Below, in pieces: positions 25,246-33,808 of a stretch of DNA of 64,000 nt; position 1 is the first letter of the stretch; the number at the start of each line of letters is the position of its first letter. The notes under the pieces were generated by a model. The model was not told where the DNA came from. It was given only the letters and a program-made list of their open reading frames with translations, and searched no databases. Source of the DNA: Halolamina salifodinae (GTDB taxonomy: Archaea; Halobacteriota; Halobacteria; Halobacteriales; Haloferacaceae). The stretch is from positions 310,001 to 374,000 of the forward strand of contig NZ_JAGGLC010000002.1 of the NCBI RefSeq assembly GCF_017874235.1, given 5' to 3'. The position numbers and the translations under genes are program-made.

Positions 25246-25983
25246 ATGACAACAAAACAATACTCAGCATACATTCGAAAAAGTACTGAAGAACAGAGCG
25301 ACGAACACCAACGAGCAGACCTCCGAGACTGGTTCAAGAACAACGGCATCGACATCTCCGAAGTTGAGTTCTATGCCGAACAAGCAAGTGGAGCGAGCGA
25401 AGAACGCGATGAATTCACTTCGCTAATTGAAAATGTGGAAGACGGGAATGTCAAGAACATCGTCATCTGGGAGGTTTCCCGAATCGCACGAAAAGGATTC
25501 CTCGCACAACGCTTCTTCGACGCCTGTGAAGACGCTGGTGTCACCATCCATGTGACGAATGGCTCCGTACGGCGTATTGAACCAGACGGAACTGGCCGAC
25601 TGGTAGCTGATATCATCGCTTCGGTTGCGGCAGAGGAACGGAGAAACCTAATTCGACGCACTAAGTCCGGGCAGAAGAGGGCGAGAGAAGCTGGAAAGTG
25701 GGTCGGTAATCCTCCCACCGGATTTACAGTGACTGATGGTTACCTCCAGCCCAACCTGAACCCGGACTACGACAATGGTGAGACGGGATATTTTGATGTC
25801 ACTGAGGCGCTGGACTCTGTTGAATCTGGACAGTCCTATAACGAGGCGGCAGACCAGACTCCGAACATCACGAGACAGACGCTCTCTAAGATTGACAAGG
25901 ATGAGAACCGCAGAGCGTGGTATATCGACGGTACAGCCGAAGACGAACGCGTGCAAGACGCACTTGAGCAAGCCTCCCCGTAG
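25246..25983 (+). CDS. Serine recombinase (resolvase family)
   Basis: A 245-residue protein. The catalytic N-terminal domain shows the family start YSAYIRKSTEEQS with the nucleophile Ser13, then VIWEVSRIARKGFLAQRFF and the helix-E region RLVADIIASVAAEERRNLI. A C-terminal DNA-binding part follows (NEAADQTPNITRQTLSKI). The size is that of small resolvases/invertases, smaller than large serine integrases. It could resolve multimers of the excised element, invert DNA or be left over from a nested transposon. Its stop is directly next to the stop of a convergent HTH gene. Confidence 0.87.
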   Translation: MTTKQYSAYIRKSTEEQSDEHQRADLRDWFKNNGIDISEVEFYAEQASGASEERDEFTSLIENVEDGNVKNIVIWEVSRIARKGFLAQRFFDACEDAGVTIHVTNGSVRRIEPDGTGRLVADIIASVAAEERRNLIRRTKSGQKRAREAGKWVGNPPTGFTVTDGYLQPNLNPDYDNGETGYFDVTEALDSVESGQSYNEAADQTPNITRQTLSKIDKDENRRAWYIDGTAEDERVQDALEQASP

Positions 25984-26208
25984 TTATTCGGGGAGTTCCC
26001 AAATTAGCGTGTTTCCGACGGTCTTCGATTCTACTTCCCCTTCCTCCTCCAAAGTCGTCAATCGGTCGTGGGCCGTGGTTCGGTGGTAGTCAAGTTCAGT
26101 CGCAACCTCGCTTGTAGATAATCGAGTTCCTTCGAGGAGGTCTAAGATATCCTCGTCTGGATATGCTTGCTTGTATACCCCTGTGTCGGCGTCGCGTCTC
26201 CGAGGCAC
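25984..26208 (-). CDS. Winged-helix regulator, small
   Basis: A 74-residue protein starting at GTG 26208. It is a complete winged helix: ILDLLEGTRLSTSEVATEL, DYHRTTAHDRLTTLEEEGEV, then a wing ending ESKTVGNTLIWELP. This MarR/PhiH1-repressor-like layout is typical of haloarchaeal virus and plasmid regulators. It is convergent with the recombinase gene with no spacer and is separated from the methyltransferase gene by 156 bases that would hold divergent promoters. Confidence 0.78.
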   Translation of the reverse strand: MPRRRDADTGVYKQAYPDEDILDLLEGTRLSTSEVATELDYHRTTAHDRLTTLEEEGEVESKTVGNTLIWELPE

Positions 26209-26364
26209 TAGCTGAGTCTTTTAGTGTCAACCAGTAAAAGACCCCCGGCATACAGCTCAAAATATGAATACTTATTAGCCATACTACGCTATGTAGGATG
26301 GGAGCAGTACCTCGGTTACCATGCCGAGAGCAAAGAGCAACAAAGTAATCAGGGTTAACTTACT

Positions 26365-27459
26365 ATGAATCTCACAACGAGTGCCCCCGACCGTGATACA
26401 ATGACTAAGGATTCTGCTGTCACCGAACTGATGGACTCTTCCCCCTACTACGCCGCAGAGGGAGGAGCCGCTTATCAAGGGAATAGCAAGGAATTGCTTG
26501 AAGAACTTCCCGACAATAGTATCGACCTCATCGTCACTTCGCCTCCGTTCGCGCTCCAGCACCAGAAGGAGTACGGAAATGAAGACCAAGACGGATACAA
26601 CGATTGGTTCATGGAGTTTGTCCCGGAGGTTCGTCGCGTACTCCAGCCTCACGGGAGTTTTGTCGTGGAAATCGGGGGTGCGTTCAAGCGAGGATATCCC
26701 GAGCGTTCCACTTACCAGTTCGAACTGATGACCCGGCTGGTCGATGAAGACGAAGGGCAGATGCACCTCGCTCAGGACTTCTATTGGTACAACCCTGCCA
26801 AGTTGCCCTCGCCTATTGAGTGGGTGAATGTTCGGAAGATTCGGGTCACCGACGCCGTTACTCACATTTGGTGGCTGACTCCTGAGATTAACAAGGATTC
26901 GGCGGTCGAAGAGGGCGAACACCCCCACCCCGAAGCTAACAATCAGCGTGTCTTGCAGGAATATTCCGACTCGCAGAAAGACCTCATCGAGACGGGGGAA
27001 TTCAACGATGGGGAGCGAGGTTCTGGACACAATATTGACGAAGAAGCATTCGCCACGGACAACGACGGGTCGATTCCCGACAATCTGATTGAAGCTTCTA
27101 ATACGGCGAGCAACACGCACTACCTCCAAATGTGCAGGGAATTCGGCTTTGACCCGCATCCTGCTCGCTTCCCGAGACAGATTCCCGAGTTCTTCGTGGA
27201 CTACCTGACCCCGAATCCCCCGTACGACGACTGGGATAAGGGAGCCCTCGACAAGCCCGTCGTCCTCGACATCTTTGGCGGTTCTAACTTGACGGGAAAG
27301 ATTGCTCAGGCCAAGGGCCGCAACTGGCTCGCATTCGAGCAGGAGGAAAAGTATCTGGAGACCTCGCAGTTCAGGTTCCTCACTGAAGAAGAAATCAGAA
27401 AGCGACTCGACGATTCGCAGTCTGACTTTGGCGACTTTGCCAAATTGGACGACGACTAG
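26365..27459 (+). CDS. DNA methyltransferase, beta class (probably N4-cytosine)
   Basis: A 364-residue enzyme (ATG 26365; ATG 26401 is an alternative). The catalytic motif IV, TSPPF at residues 58-62, comes before the SAM-binding motif I, VVLDIFGGSNLTGKIA near residue 303, which is the beta order. An SPP(F/Y) motif is usual for N4-cytosine and some N6-adenine enzymes. The layout recalls the haloarchaeal CTAG methyltransferases (Zim-like), but the target site cannot be read. It is convergent with, and overlaps by four bases, an Mrr-type endonuclease gene, so the two likely form a restriction-modification module. Confidence 0.86.
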   Translation: MNLTTSAPDRDTMTKDSAVTELMDSSPYYAAEGGAAYQGNSKELLEELPDNSIDLIVTSPPFALQHQKEYGNEDQDGYNDWFMEFVPEVRRVLQPHGSFVVEIGGAFKRGYPERSTYQFELMTRLVDEDEGQMHLAQDFYWYNPAKLPSPIEWVNVRKIRVTDAVTHIWWLTPEINKDSAVEEGEHPHPEANNQRVLQEYSDSQKDLIETGEFNDGERGSGHNIDEEAFATDNDGSIPDNLIEASNTASNTHYLQMCREFGFDPHPARFPRQIPEFFVDYLTPNPPYDDWDKGALDKPVVLDIFGGSNLTGKIAQAKGRNWLAFEQEEKYLETSQFRFLTEEEIRKRLDDSQSDFGDFAKLDDD

Positions 27460-28982
27460 TCGCTGTCTTCCTCTTCGTCCGTATAGTCGTCTAACGACGG
27501 CTGTTCTTCATCGATGATGTCGGTGATGTCTACATCCTCCTCCACGGCTTCCTCGTCTTCGTCACCGACCATCCGTTCCTCTACCTCGACCATATGCCCG
27601 TCACCGATTCGCTTGAATGACTTCGCACGGCGAGCTTCCCCCTGAAGTTTGTTGATTAAGTGTTCGGGAGACTCGTCCAGTTGCATTATGTCATCGTCAT
27701 CAAGGAAGACGATGGAGAGGTTTTCGTCGGCCATCGTGAGGTTGGCGTATTGCTGTGCCTTGCTCGTCACACCCTCTCGCCCGATGAGGAGGATAACATC
27801 TGTCTTGAGACGACGGGAGATGCCGACTTCACGCGTTACTTCATCGATGGACAGCTTGCTCGTCGTGTTTTTACACTGGATTTGCCACCTCTGGAAGGTG
27901 ATGTCTACCGAGTCCATCACCACGTCCACTTCGTTGCCTGAAGTGTTGCGTCCACGCGCACGCCATGCGGTGTAGTCTAGATTCAGGAGTCGCCCGATTT
28001 TGATGGCTAGCAGTTCGAGGGCAAGTCCTCGCTCGTATTTCGTCCCGTTGTCGAGGTCGTCTAGGAGTTCCTGAAACGACTTGCGTAACGCTGAGCGTGG
28101 TGCTCCGATGTATTCGCTTAGGTCATCGAGCAGGGGTTCGAGCACATCGGCTTCGAACTGGTCAGTTGGCTCGACCACTCGGGGCTTCCCACGCGTGGGC
28201 TTGTCGTGCGTGATGTACCCGGCGTCTTGCAGGGGGTCAAGCACATTTGGGACGATGCTGTTCTGGTCGATTTCGACGGAGAATTCGACTTCAGCGACTT
28301 CCCGCACTTTGGTGCCCTCGATTTTACCGTCAGGGTCTATCTTCGCTAATGCACGCAAGAACCCCTGTTGTTCGCCGGTTAGGTCGGAGAGTTCGAGTAC
28401 GAGGTCGGAGGTCGCCCCAGTCAGTTCCTCTATCTTCGACCAGTTGATGTCGTAGCTTGGGCTCCGCAGATTCTGGATGACATCAGCTTTGTACAGCCAG
28501 CCTCGCATCTGACTCCAGTGGTTGCTGGTCTGGTCGATGTGGAGGCTGTACCTGTCTTCGAGTTCCCGCCGTATGTTGTCGAACTTGCGGCTCTTACCCT
28601 CTGAACGCAAGTCCATGATGACATTGATGACCTGCTGGCCGTGCAACTCCTGCAGGATGTGCTGTGCGAAACGGTCGTACAGGGCGTCCTCGTCGTCGGT
28701 GAGGTCGAGGAGTTCTTTTCCGAATTCAGTGAACTCGAACTCCGTCGAATCGTTCATGATTCGGTACCCGGCGTCACTGATACCGAGTCGGACATTCTTC
28801 GCTCGATACGATTGCATGTCGAATCGGTCAGCAATGGCCTCGTCAAAGGCGTCGGGGTCGCCCTCGTGCTCCTCGGCAAGTTCGAGGACATAGACTAACT
28901 GGGAGGGCTCGCCTCCGTCGAGGTCAAGCTGGTTGATGGAGAACGCGTCTCCGAACGGGAGGTCGGTATTTTCTCGCGCCAT
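27456..28982 (-). CDS. Mrr-type restriction endonuclease with N-terminal winged helices
   Basis: A 508-residue protein. The C-terminal third is an Mrr_cat-like PD-(D/E)xK domain: NEVDVV with Asp353, then WQIQCKN with the variant Q369-x-K371. Mrr enzymes often have Gln in this position. The first roughly 250 residues contain winged-helix-like segments (FLRALAKIDPDGKIEGTKVR; IVPNVLDPLQDAGYITHDKP) that would read the site. The tail after residue 460 is very acidic. It pairs with the methyltransferase; a TATA box (TTTAAATA, 29017-29010) lies about 31 bases upstream, so it is probably transcribed without a leader. Confidence 0.8.
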   Translation of the reverse strand: MARENTDLPFGDAFSINQLDLDGGEPSQLVYVLELAEEHEGDPDAFDEAIADRFDMQSYRAKNVRLGISDAGYRIMNDSTEFEFTEFGKELLDLTDDEDALYDRFAQHILQELHGQQVINVIMDLRSEGKSRKFDNIRRELEDRYSLHIDQTSNHWSQMRGWLYKADVIQNLRSPSYDINWSKIEELTGATSDLVLELSDLTGEQQGFLRALAKIDPDGKIEGTKVREVAEVEFSVEIDQNSIVPNVLDPLQDAGYITHDKPTRGKPRVVEPTDQFEADVLEPLLDDLSEYIGAPRSALRKSFQELLDDLDNGTKYERGLALELLAIKIGRLLNLDYTAWRARGRNTSGNEVDVVMDSVDITFQRWQIQCKNTTSKLSIDEVTREVGISRRLKTDVILLIGREGVTSKAQQYANLTMADENLSIVFLDDDDIMQLDESPEHLINKLQGEARRAKSFKRIGDGHMVEVEERMVGDEDEEAVEEDVDITDIIDEEQPSLDDYTDEEEDSD

Positions 28983-29009
28983 GTTCTATCAGTGAGCTCA
29001 TGACACGGA

Positions 29010-29017
29010 TATTTAAA
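29010..29017 (-). promoter_or_regulatory. TATA box of the Mrr-type endonuclease gene
   Basis: On the minus strand TTTAAATA is 28-35 bases before the ATG at 28982, the standard spacing for a leaderless haloarchaeal gene. Confidence 0.55.
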
Positions 29018-29027
29018 CCTGCCGGCG

Positions 29028-29110
29028 ACAGCTTTCTGATTAGAGGAGATTCTAACTCGAAAGTGTGTTTTGAGGCCCTAAGGAACATACAGCCCAATAT
29101 AGAAAGCTGT
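29028..29110. repeat. Inverted repeat in the 215-base divergent gap
   Basis: ACAGCTTTCT at 29028-29037 is perfectly complementary to AGAAAGCTGT at 29101-29110. It lies between the endonuclease gene and the divergent three-gene operon. It may be an operator pair or the stem of a short RNA. Confidence 0.4.
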
Positions 29111-29197
29111 AGTTCTGTTTGAGGTGGTTCTGGTGGAGGGGTAGTTTTTTGTTGACAATACTTCTTGAGGGTAATAGGTTAGCTCAGAAAACGTATT

Positions 29198-29899
29198 ATG
29201 ATAGAATCCTCCCCGTTTACCGCGAACCTCTCGGAGATTAGTTTGTCCCGAGAGGACTACGAAAACCTCATTAACGGCATTCAAGATACGCCGTATACTG
29301 AGGATAGGTCGTTCGGGTTCGTACCCGAAACGACTGAGCAGGATAGTCTCTCAGGCAACCTCGTGTTTAGGACTGCTACGACAATTCCTGACATCAATGA
29401 ATCCACGCAGGAAATAGAGCCTGTCGAGCAAAAGCGAACAGACCTGATTCCATTCGAAATAGATTACGAGAGGGGGATACTCGTCGTATACGCGAATAAG
29501 GAGGACACAAGGAAGCTTACGACACGACTGAGCAGTCTTGCGGACTGGGGACTTACGATTGAGCCCCTCTCACTCAATCTCACCCCACTGTACCAGAATC
29601 TTTCTTCAGGAACTTATTCCACCTCAATCACCGGGCTCCGGATTCAGGATTTTTCGATTAACGAACACACCAACGGGAGCTACCACCTCAAGGTCTTCGA
29701 GGAGCAGGAAGGGGAGCGACTTCTTGAGGAGTATGAGACCAATGTCTCGTACATCACTGTAGAGTTTGAAGTGCGAGAAGAGCCCGTAACTGTCGGATTT
29801 TATGATAGTGGTTCGGTTCGATTCTACAGTAAAACAGCCGAAGACGACGAACTATTCGAACACATTAAAAACATGATTGTTGAAACGGAGGTGGCCTAA
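29198..29899 (+). CDS. Unknown protein, first gene of a nuclease operon
   Basis: A 233-residue protein with no motif that I recognise. It alternates predicted beta strands and short helices (ERGILVVYANKEDTRKLTTR; YITVEFEVREEPVTVGFYDS), suggesting two compact alpha/beta domains, and has no signal peptide or TM segment. Its TAA is followed directly by the ATG of the PD-(D/E)xK gene, and the third gene follows after two bases, so the three are one translational unit. Function in a nuclease complex, for example as a sensor or specificity subunit, is inferred from this coupling. Confidence 0.7.
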   Translation: MIESSPFTANLSEISLSREDYENLINGIQDTPYTEDRSFGFVPETTEQDSLSGNLVFRTATTIPDINESTQEIEPVEQKRTDLIPFEIDYERGILVVYANKEDTRKLTTRLSSLADWGLTIEPLSLNLTPLYQNLSSGTYSTSITGLRIQDFSINEHTNGSYHLKVFEEQEGERLLEEYETNVSYITVEFEVREEPVTVGFYDSGSVRFYSKTAEDDELFEHIKNMIVETEVA

Positions 29900-30868
29900 A
29901 TGGCCGAAGAACAAGGTCGAGCAGGGGATGAGGGCGAAGAGAGGATTATTGCCCTGTTAGAGGGGCTGGGATGGACAAAAAGAGGAGACATCGGTATTGA
30001 TGTGGAATACGATTACAAGTATCACCCTGACCGTGGTAATACCTACGGGGTAGACGGATATATGACCTATAATGGCCCGTACCGTGACAAGGAACGTGGG
30101 CTCATTATTGAGTCGAAGAACGTGAAGTGGGAGTCATCCAGTCCAAAGAAATTCCGTGGCTGGGCAGACGACACCCTTGAGAAGGTAGAGGCGGTGCCGG
30201 AGTCAGACGACTTTGAAGAGTATCTAAACTTTGGAGAGTCACGAATCGTTAATGCAGGAATTCTCAGCGTCTGGACGCGGGACGAGGAGAACTATAATGA
30301 TGAAACCTTCCAAGGGTACTTTGACGAGATTAATCTTCACCCCAAGAAGCGTCGCAAATACCAGATACTTGCTCTCGGCAACCGTGAATTGAATCGATTA
30401 GCAAGCCTCCACGCACAGTTCCAATCTTTACAGGAGAAGGACGAAGTGACTTCTATCGACTTCTTCTATCCGCCCCGTCCCGATAGCCACTCCGCTCGAA
30501 TGCCTCTTGTGAGCCTTGAATACTTATTATCTGATTTTGTATTCGCTCGGGCCGAGATTGAGCAGTCAGTATCTAATGTAACGGTGACTCGGGATGTTGG
30601 GATTGTCTTCCACTTCGACGATACAGACCTTGAGTCGCTGAACTTCATGTACCAAGCGGTTATCGAGCACGGGATGGAAGACGTTGATGAGCTTCGTGTC
30701 TACATCTACGATGACGATAAAGACGACATTCAAATGGCGAGCGTTCAAGAAGAATTCAGAAATAATGGACGTCCATCAGAGATGACCGGCAAAGCACCAG
30801 ACCTGAAGCTAAAGACCCTGCGAAAAACGAACTACGCAGACCACGCGGATACCCTCAGGGAGGAATAA
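29900..30868 (+). CDS. PD-(D/E)xK nuclease-like protein
   Basis: A 322-residue protein. The N-terminal 80 residues have the restriction-endonuclease-like arrangement: helix with Glu (DEGEERIIALLEGLGW), Asp52 in GVDGYM, and E71-x-K73 in GLIIESKNVKW. That is the catalytic D...ExK triad of a metal-dependent DNase. The remaining 240 residues form an alpha/beta part with a possible helix-rich interface (QILALGNRELNRLASLHAQF). There is no methyltransferase in this operon. The family is not identified; a resemblance to two-component nuclease defence systems is possible but was not tested. Confidence 0.72.
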   Translation: MAEEQGRAGDEGEERIIALLEGLGWTKRGDIGIDVEYDYKYHPDRGNTYGVDGYMTYNGPYRDKERGLIIESKNVKWESSSPKKFRGWADDTLEKVEAVPESDDFEEYLNFGESRIVNAGILSVWTRDEENYNDETFQGYFDEINLHPKKRRKYQILALGNRELNRLASLHAQFQSLQEKDEVTSIDFFYPPRPDSHSARMPLVSLEYLLSDFVFARAEIEQSVSNVTVTRDVGIVFHFDDTDLESLNFMYQAVIEHGMEDVDELRVYIYDDDKDDIQMASVQEEFRNNGRPSEMTGKAPDLKLKTLRKTNYADHADTLREE

Positions 30869-30870
30869 AT

Positions 30871-32148
30871 ATGGAGGAATATCCCTCAGCTAACGACTAT
30901 CAGGAAATCGTTGAGGATTTCGTCGGGCGAGATAAAATGCAAGCGTTCCTGAAAGACGAGCGCAACTTCCTCGTCCACACTGACACGAAGGAGAAGATTG
31001 CGGACGTATCTAGTCTCCCCTTCTACGGTTACGGGTTCACTCAGACGCTCCGTGCAGGAGCACTGGAATATGAATCCGAGACGAAATCGACTGCATTTTC
31101 ACTGTATTCCGACGCTTCAGACGAGGAGCTACTCTCTGACCTCAAAAACGCTAAAGACGATGAGACCACATTCGACGGGAAGAAGAAACTTCGCGTCCAA
31201 AACGCATCAGAAACTGAGGAAGGAATCGAGGTGGATTTAGAATATGTTAACAAACGCATCGGCCGTCGTGAGCTAATTGCAGAGGACGACAAGGAGACCT
31301 CTGTAGTCATTTCGGATACAGAGGATGATGGTGTCCGAACAGTCAAGCAGAGCTATGAACGGATTGACGAGTATAATGCGGTAGCGTCCTTTTTTGAAAA
31401 TTGGAATAAGCAAAGGAAGGATGACGATGAAGAGGAAGTCAAACGATACAATATCGCTATTCGCCGCCTCTCACTGGATGACCGAATCTCGATGTTTAAC
31501 GACCTCCTCTCGTATAACCCCGGCAACTGGATTTTGGACGATGTGCTTCAGATAGGCATCAAGCAGGGGGAAGAAATCGAGGAAATGTTTGAAGGTGTGG
31601 AGGATGAAGAAGACCTCCGCGAGGAAATCGATGATAACCTCGAAGGAATTACGGATGCAGTATTAACTGGTCAAGGACTGCAGGCCAACGCATTCGTGCA
31701 AAAGTGCAAAAAGAACGGCTACTACTTCAAGTCAGCCAAGCTCTATTACGACAATACTGATGTTGCGCAGAAGGTCGAAGTCCTAATTGAATTCAAAGAA
31801 GGAAATCGCCGGAGCTTCGACATCAGTGTTGAGCAGGGATACGAGAAAGTCGATGGTTCAGTTGAACAGACAAAATTCGATAATGACCGGAAAGCAGAAA
31901 TCCGAGACCGATGCCGGGATATGGTTATCGACATCTTTACCGATTACTCCCATCCCAGCGAGCTAGTCGAATTAGAGCGTAAAAACACCACTCTGGACGA
32001 TATCGATGGCATCGGAGATGGGACGGTACAGACGCTTCAGGATAATGGATATGAGTCTCTCGAAGCTGTTCGTTCAGCGGAAGTTGATGAACTGCAAGAA
32101 TTAGAGAACATCGGAGAAGAGACAGCGGAGAAGCTGGTCAACGCATAG
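30871..32148 (+). CDS. Protein with C-terminal double helix-hairpin-helix, third gene of nuclease operon
   Basis: A 425-residue acidic protein. The last about 53 residues hold two consecutive helix-hairpin-helix motifs (LDDIDGIGDGTVQTLQDNG and VDELQELENIGEETAEKLV), a non-sequence-specific DNA-binding unit as in nuclease and helicase accessory proteins. The first 370 residues match no family I know; they contain long charged helices near residues 170-250. It starts two bases after the nuclease stop. It would give the operon's nuclease DNA affinity or bind branched DNA. No ATPase motif is seen in any of the three genes. Confidence 0.7.
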   Translation: MEEYPSANDYQEIVEDFVGRDKMQAFLKDERNFLVHTDTKEKIADVSSLPFYGYGFTQTLRAGALEYESETKSTAFSLYSDASDEELLSDLKNAKDDETTFDGKKKLRVQNASETEEGIEVDLEYVNKRIGRRELIAEDDKETSVVISDTEDDGVRTVKQSYERIDEYNAVASFFENWNKQRKDDDEEEVKRYNIAIRRLSLDDRISMFNDLLSYNPGNWILDDVLQIGIKQGEEIEEMFEGVEDEEDLREEIDDNLEGITDAVLTGQGLQANAFVQKCKKNGYYFKSAKLYYDNTDVAQKVEVLIEFKEGNRRSFDISVEQGYEKVDGSVEQTKFDNDRKAEIRDRCRDMVIDIFTDYSHPSELVELERKNTTLDDIDGIGDGTVQTLQDNGYESLEAVRSAEVDELQELENIGEETAEKLVNA

Positions 32149-32180
32149 TCTTCACTCGTATCTGAGTCGGCTGTTCCGAC

Positions 32181-32489
32181 TCATGCTCCAACTGCCTGCT
32201 TCCCCCACGAGCACTCACCTCTATCGGCTTCGAGCACTTCATCGGCTAATTGACGCACTCTGAAAGGGATATGCTCTGCTCGGAAGCAGTTCAGTCGGAT
32301 ACGCGCTCCCCGTTCTTTTGCTTGCTTCAACCGTTCTTCGAGGTCGCCCGGGTCGCCCGCAACTAGAATCAGGTCAAGCATTTCAGAGCCGCCGAAAGCG
32401 TTGTTTGAAAACTGTGCGTCTTTTACAGTACTGTATGATAAGAGGGATTCTCGCAGTGAATCAATTTTCTCAATACTATTCTCCGTCAT
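32181..32489 (-). CDS. Small protein, unknown
   Basis: A 102-residue protein (MTENSIEKIDSLRESLLSYS) with a central hydrophobic beta strand (SEMLDLILVAGDPGDLEER), an alternating helix and two cysteines near the end (NCFRAEHIPF; ECSWGK). It is convergent with the nuclease operon. No family recognised; the fold could be a small ferredoxin-like alpha/beta domain. Confidence 0.5.
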   Translation of the reverse strand: MTENSIEKIDSLRESLLSYSTVKDAQFSNNAFGGSEMLDLILVAGDPGDLEERLKQAKERGARIRLNCFRAEHIPFRVRQLADEVLEADRGECSWGKQAVGA

Positions 32490-32616
32490 AGCAATTAGAT
32501 TATGTTTTTATAATCCTATTAGTCTCTGGGTGGGTCGCAGGTCTCCACGGGCCACAGATAGGTTTCGAACGCGTGTATCGTGCGTATGCGAGGGGTAGAA
32601 GCTGTGGTCGCTCGAA

Positions 32617-32709
32617 TGTCCGTTTCTGCGTTTTGCGTGAAAACTAGTGTCCGCTTGTTTAGGAGAAACTACGAGACTGCGAGGGTGTAGAAAGCGGACA
32701 ATCGGACAC
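32617..32709. repeat. Inverted TGTCCG/CGGACA repeats in a non-coding gap
   Basis: The 257-base gap 32490-32746 has no gene. It holds TGTCCG at 32617 and 32648 and the complement CGGACA at 32695 and 32703. GTCCGCTT (32649-32656) and AAGCGGAC (32692-32699) form an eight-base stem. Such clustered inverted copies could be a replication or regulatory site for the neighbouring viral genes. Confidence 0.4.
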
Positions 32710-32746
32710 CACCCCCCACCAAAGGCGGGCGCGTGCGCGTAACGCC

Positions 32747-33661
32747 TCATTCAGAAACTTCAACAGGGAAATCGCCTTCCAACTTGTTTGACAACTCTTC
32801 CGCCACTTCTGCGTAATCTATTGCTTCATCGAGTTTGTCTGAAACGGTCAGACCCTGCTCTCTGAATTCTTCTTTTGCGTTTTGAACTGAGTCTGCGTCA
32901 ATAAACCACAACTCGTGTCTGGAGTCCCATTTGGGGTGGTGGTCATCCCAATCGAGGCTTTTGATGTCATCCTTATGTGAGTAACCAGATTTTATTCCGA
33001 CGCGCTCCCCGAACTGATTTGCTGATTTGTGGAGGAAAGTGATGTTTGACGAAGATGAGTTATGGTTTTTATTATAGGTGATAGTCAGGGACTGGAGGTT
33101 TTCAGCGAGTTTGCGGGACACTGATTGTCCGTCGAAAAAGTTGTGCGTCTTGATAGTCCCCCCATCCTCGAAATCAATAACACCGCCCATCAGTGGGTTA
33201 ATCTTCAACTCGACTCCCCCTAGCTCTGGAAGCAAGTTCTGTTCTCCAGTTTTCGGGTCGATGCTCAGCATCTCGAAGAACTTCTTGAGGTTCTCCTGCT
33301 CTTTGTCCGGGAGTTCAGCTACCTCCTCTCCAATTTCTAATTCTGCGATTACTTCTTCTGCATCCATCTTCTGCTGAGTCGCGTCTTTTGAAGTCGGAGC
33401 TTGGGAATCGTTACTGACACCGTTTATTTTGCCTAAGTACTCCCATTCTCGGTCGGAGGATGGTGGGGAAACGAAGTGCGCGTATGGCCCGTATCGACCG
33501 TCGTCTTGTCCGTTGTTTTGCCATTTAGCGACAACCGTACCTCCGCCGTACTTGGATTTCAGGCGAGCTATCTCGTCCGCAAATTGTTGCTTGGCGAGTT
33601 GCTTAGCTTGTTGTTTGACTTGCTTTTCACCTCCGTCTGAATCTGAGTTACCAACACTCAT
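32747..33661 (-). CDS. Unknown protein at the end of the structural gene block
   Basis: A 304-residue protein. The first 40 residues are a Gln/Lys-rich helix (KQVKQQAKQLAKQQFADEIA), followed by a globular region with NCs of Asn/Ser (NKNHNSSSSNITFLHKSANQ) and an acidic C-terminal helix. There is no TM segment or catalytic signature. It is on the same strand as the viral core but separated from it by 147 bases containing a motif copy right after the ATPase stop. It could be a DNA-binding or virion-associated protein; unproven. Confidence 0.58.
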   Translation of the reverse strand: MSVGNSDSDGGEKQVKQQAKQLAKQQFADEIARLKSKYGGGTVVAKWQNNGQDDGRYGPYAHFVSPPSSDREWEYLGKINGVSNDSQAPTSKDATQQKMDAEEVIAELEIGEEVAELPDKEQENLKKFFEMLSIDPKTGEQNLLPELGGVELKINPLMGGVIDFEDGGTIKTHNFFDGQSVSRKLAENLQSLTITYNKNHNSSSSNITFLHKSANQFGERVGIKSGYSHKDDIKSLDWDDHHPKWDSRHELWFIDADSVQNAKEEFREQGLTVSDKLDEAIDYAEVAEELSNKLEGDFPVEVSE

Positions 33662-33796
33662 ATGTAGGTAATATGAGTTATACCCTTATAAATATTTTCC
33701 AACTACCACAATAAAGTAAATAAGTAGGGTAGAGAAGTGAACAATAGCCTTCGTACTGTATTGAAACGGGGGTCAGAACTGGTGAGTTGATAAAAG

Positions 33797-33808
33797 CATT
33801 ACCAACAG
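33797..33808 (-). repeat. Motif copy immediately 3' of the VP8-like stop codon
   Basis: CTGTTGGTAATG on the minus strand starts at the base after the TAA. A similar variant (TTGTTGGTAAT, 40456-40446) directly follows the TAG of the 61-residue protein gene. Confidence 0.8.

Noticed and set aside
25246..25983. Serine recombinase as the integrase of the whole element
   Set aside because: The attachment repeats are in a tRNA gene and a tyrosine integrase lies next to attR, the standard pairing; the serine protein has resolvase size.
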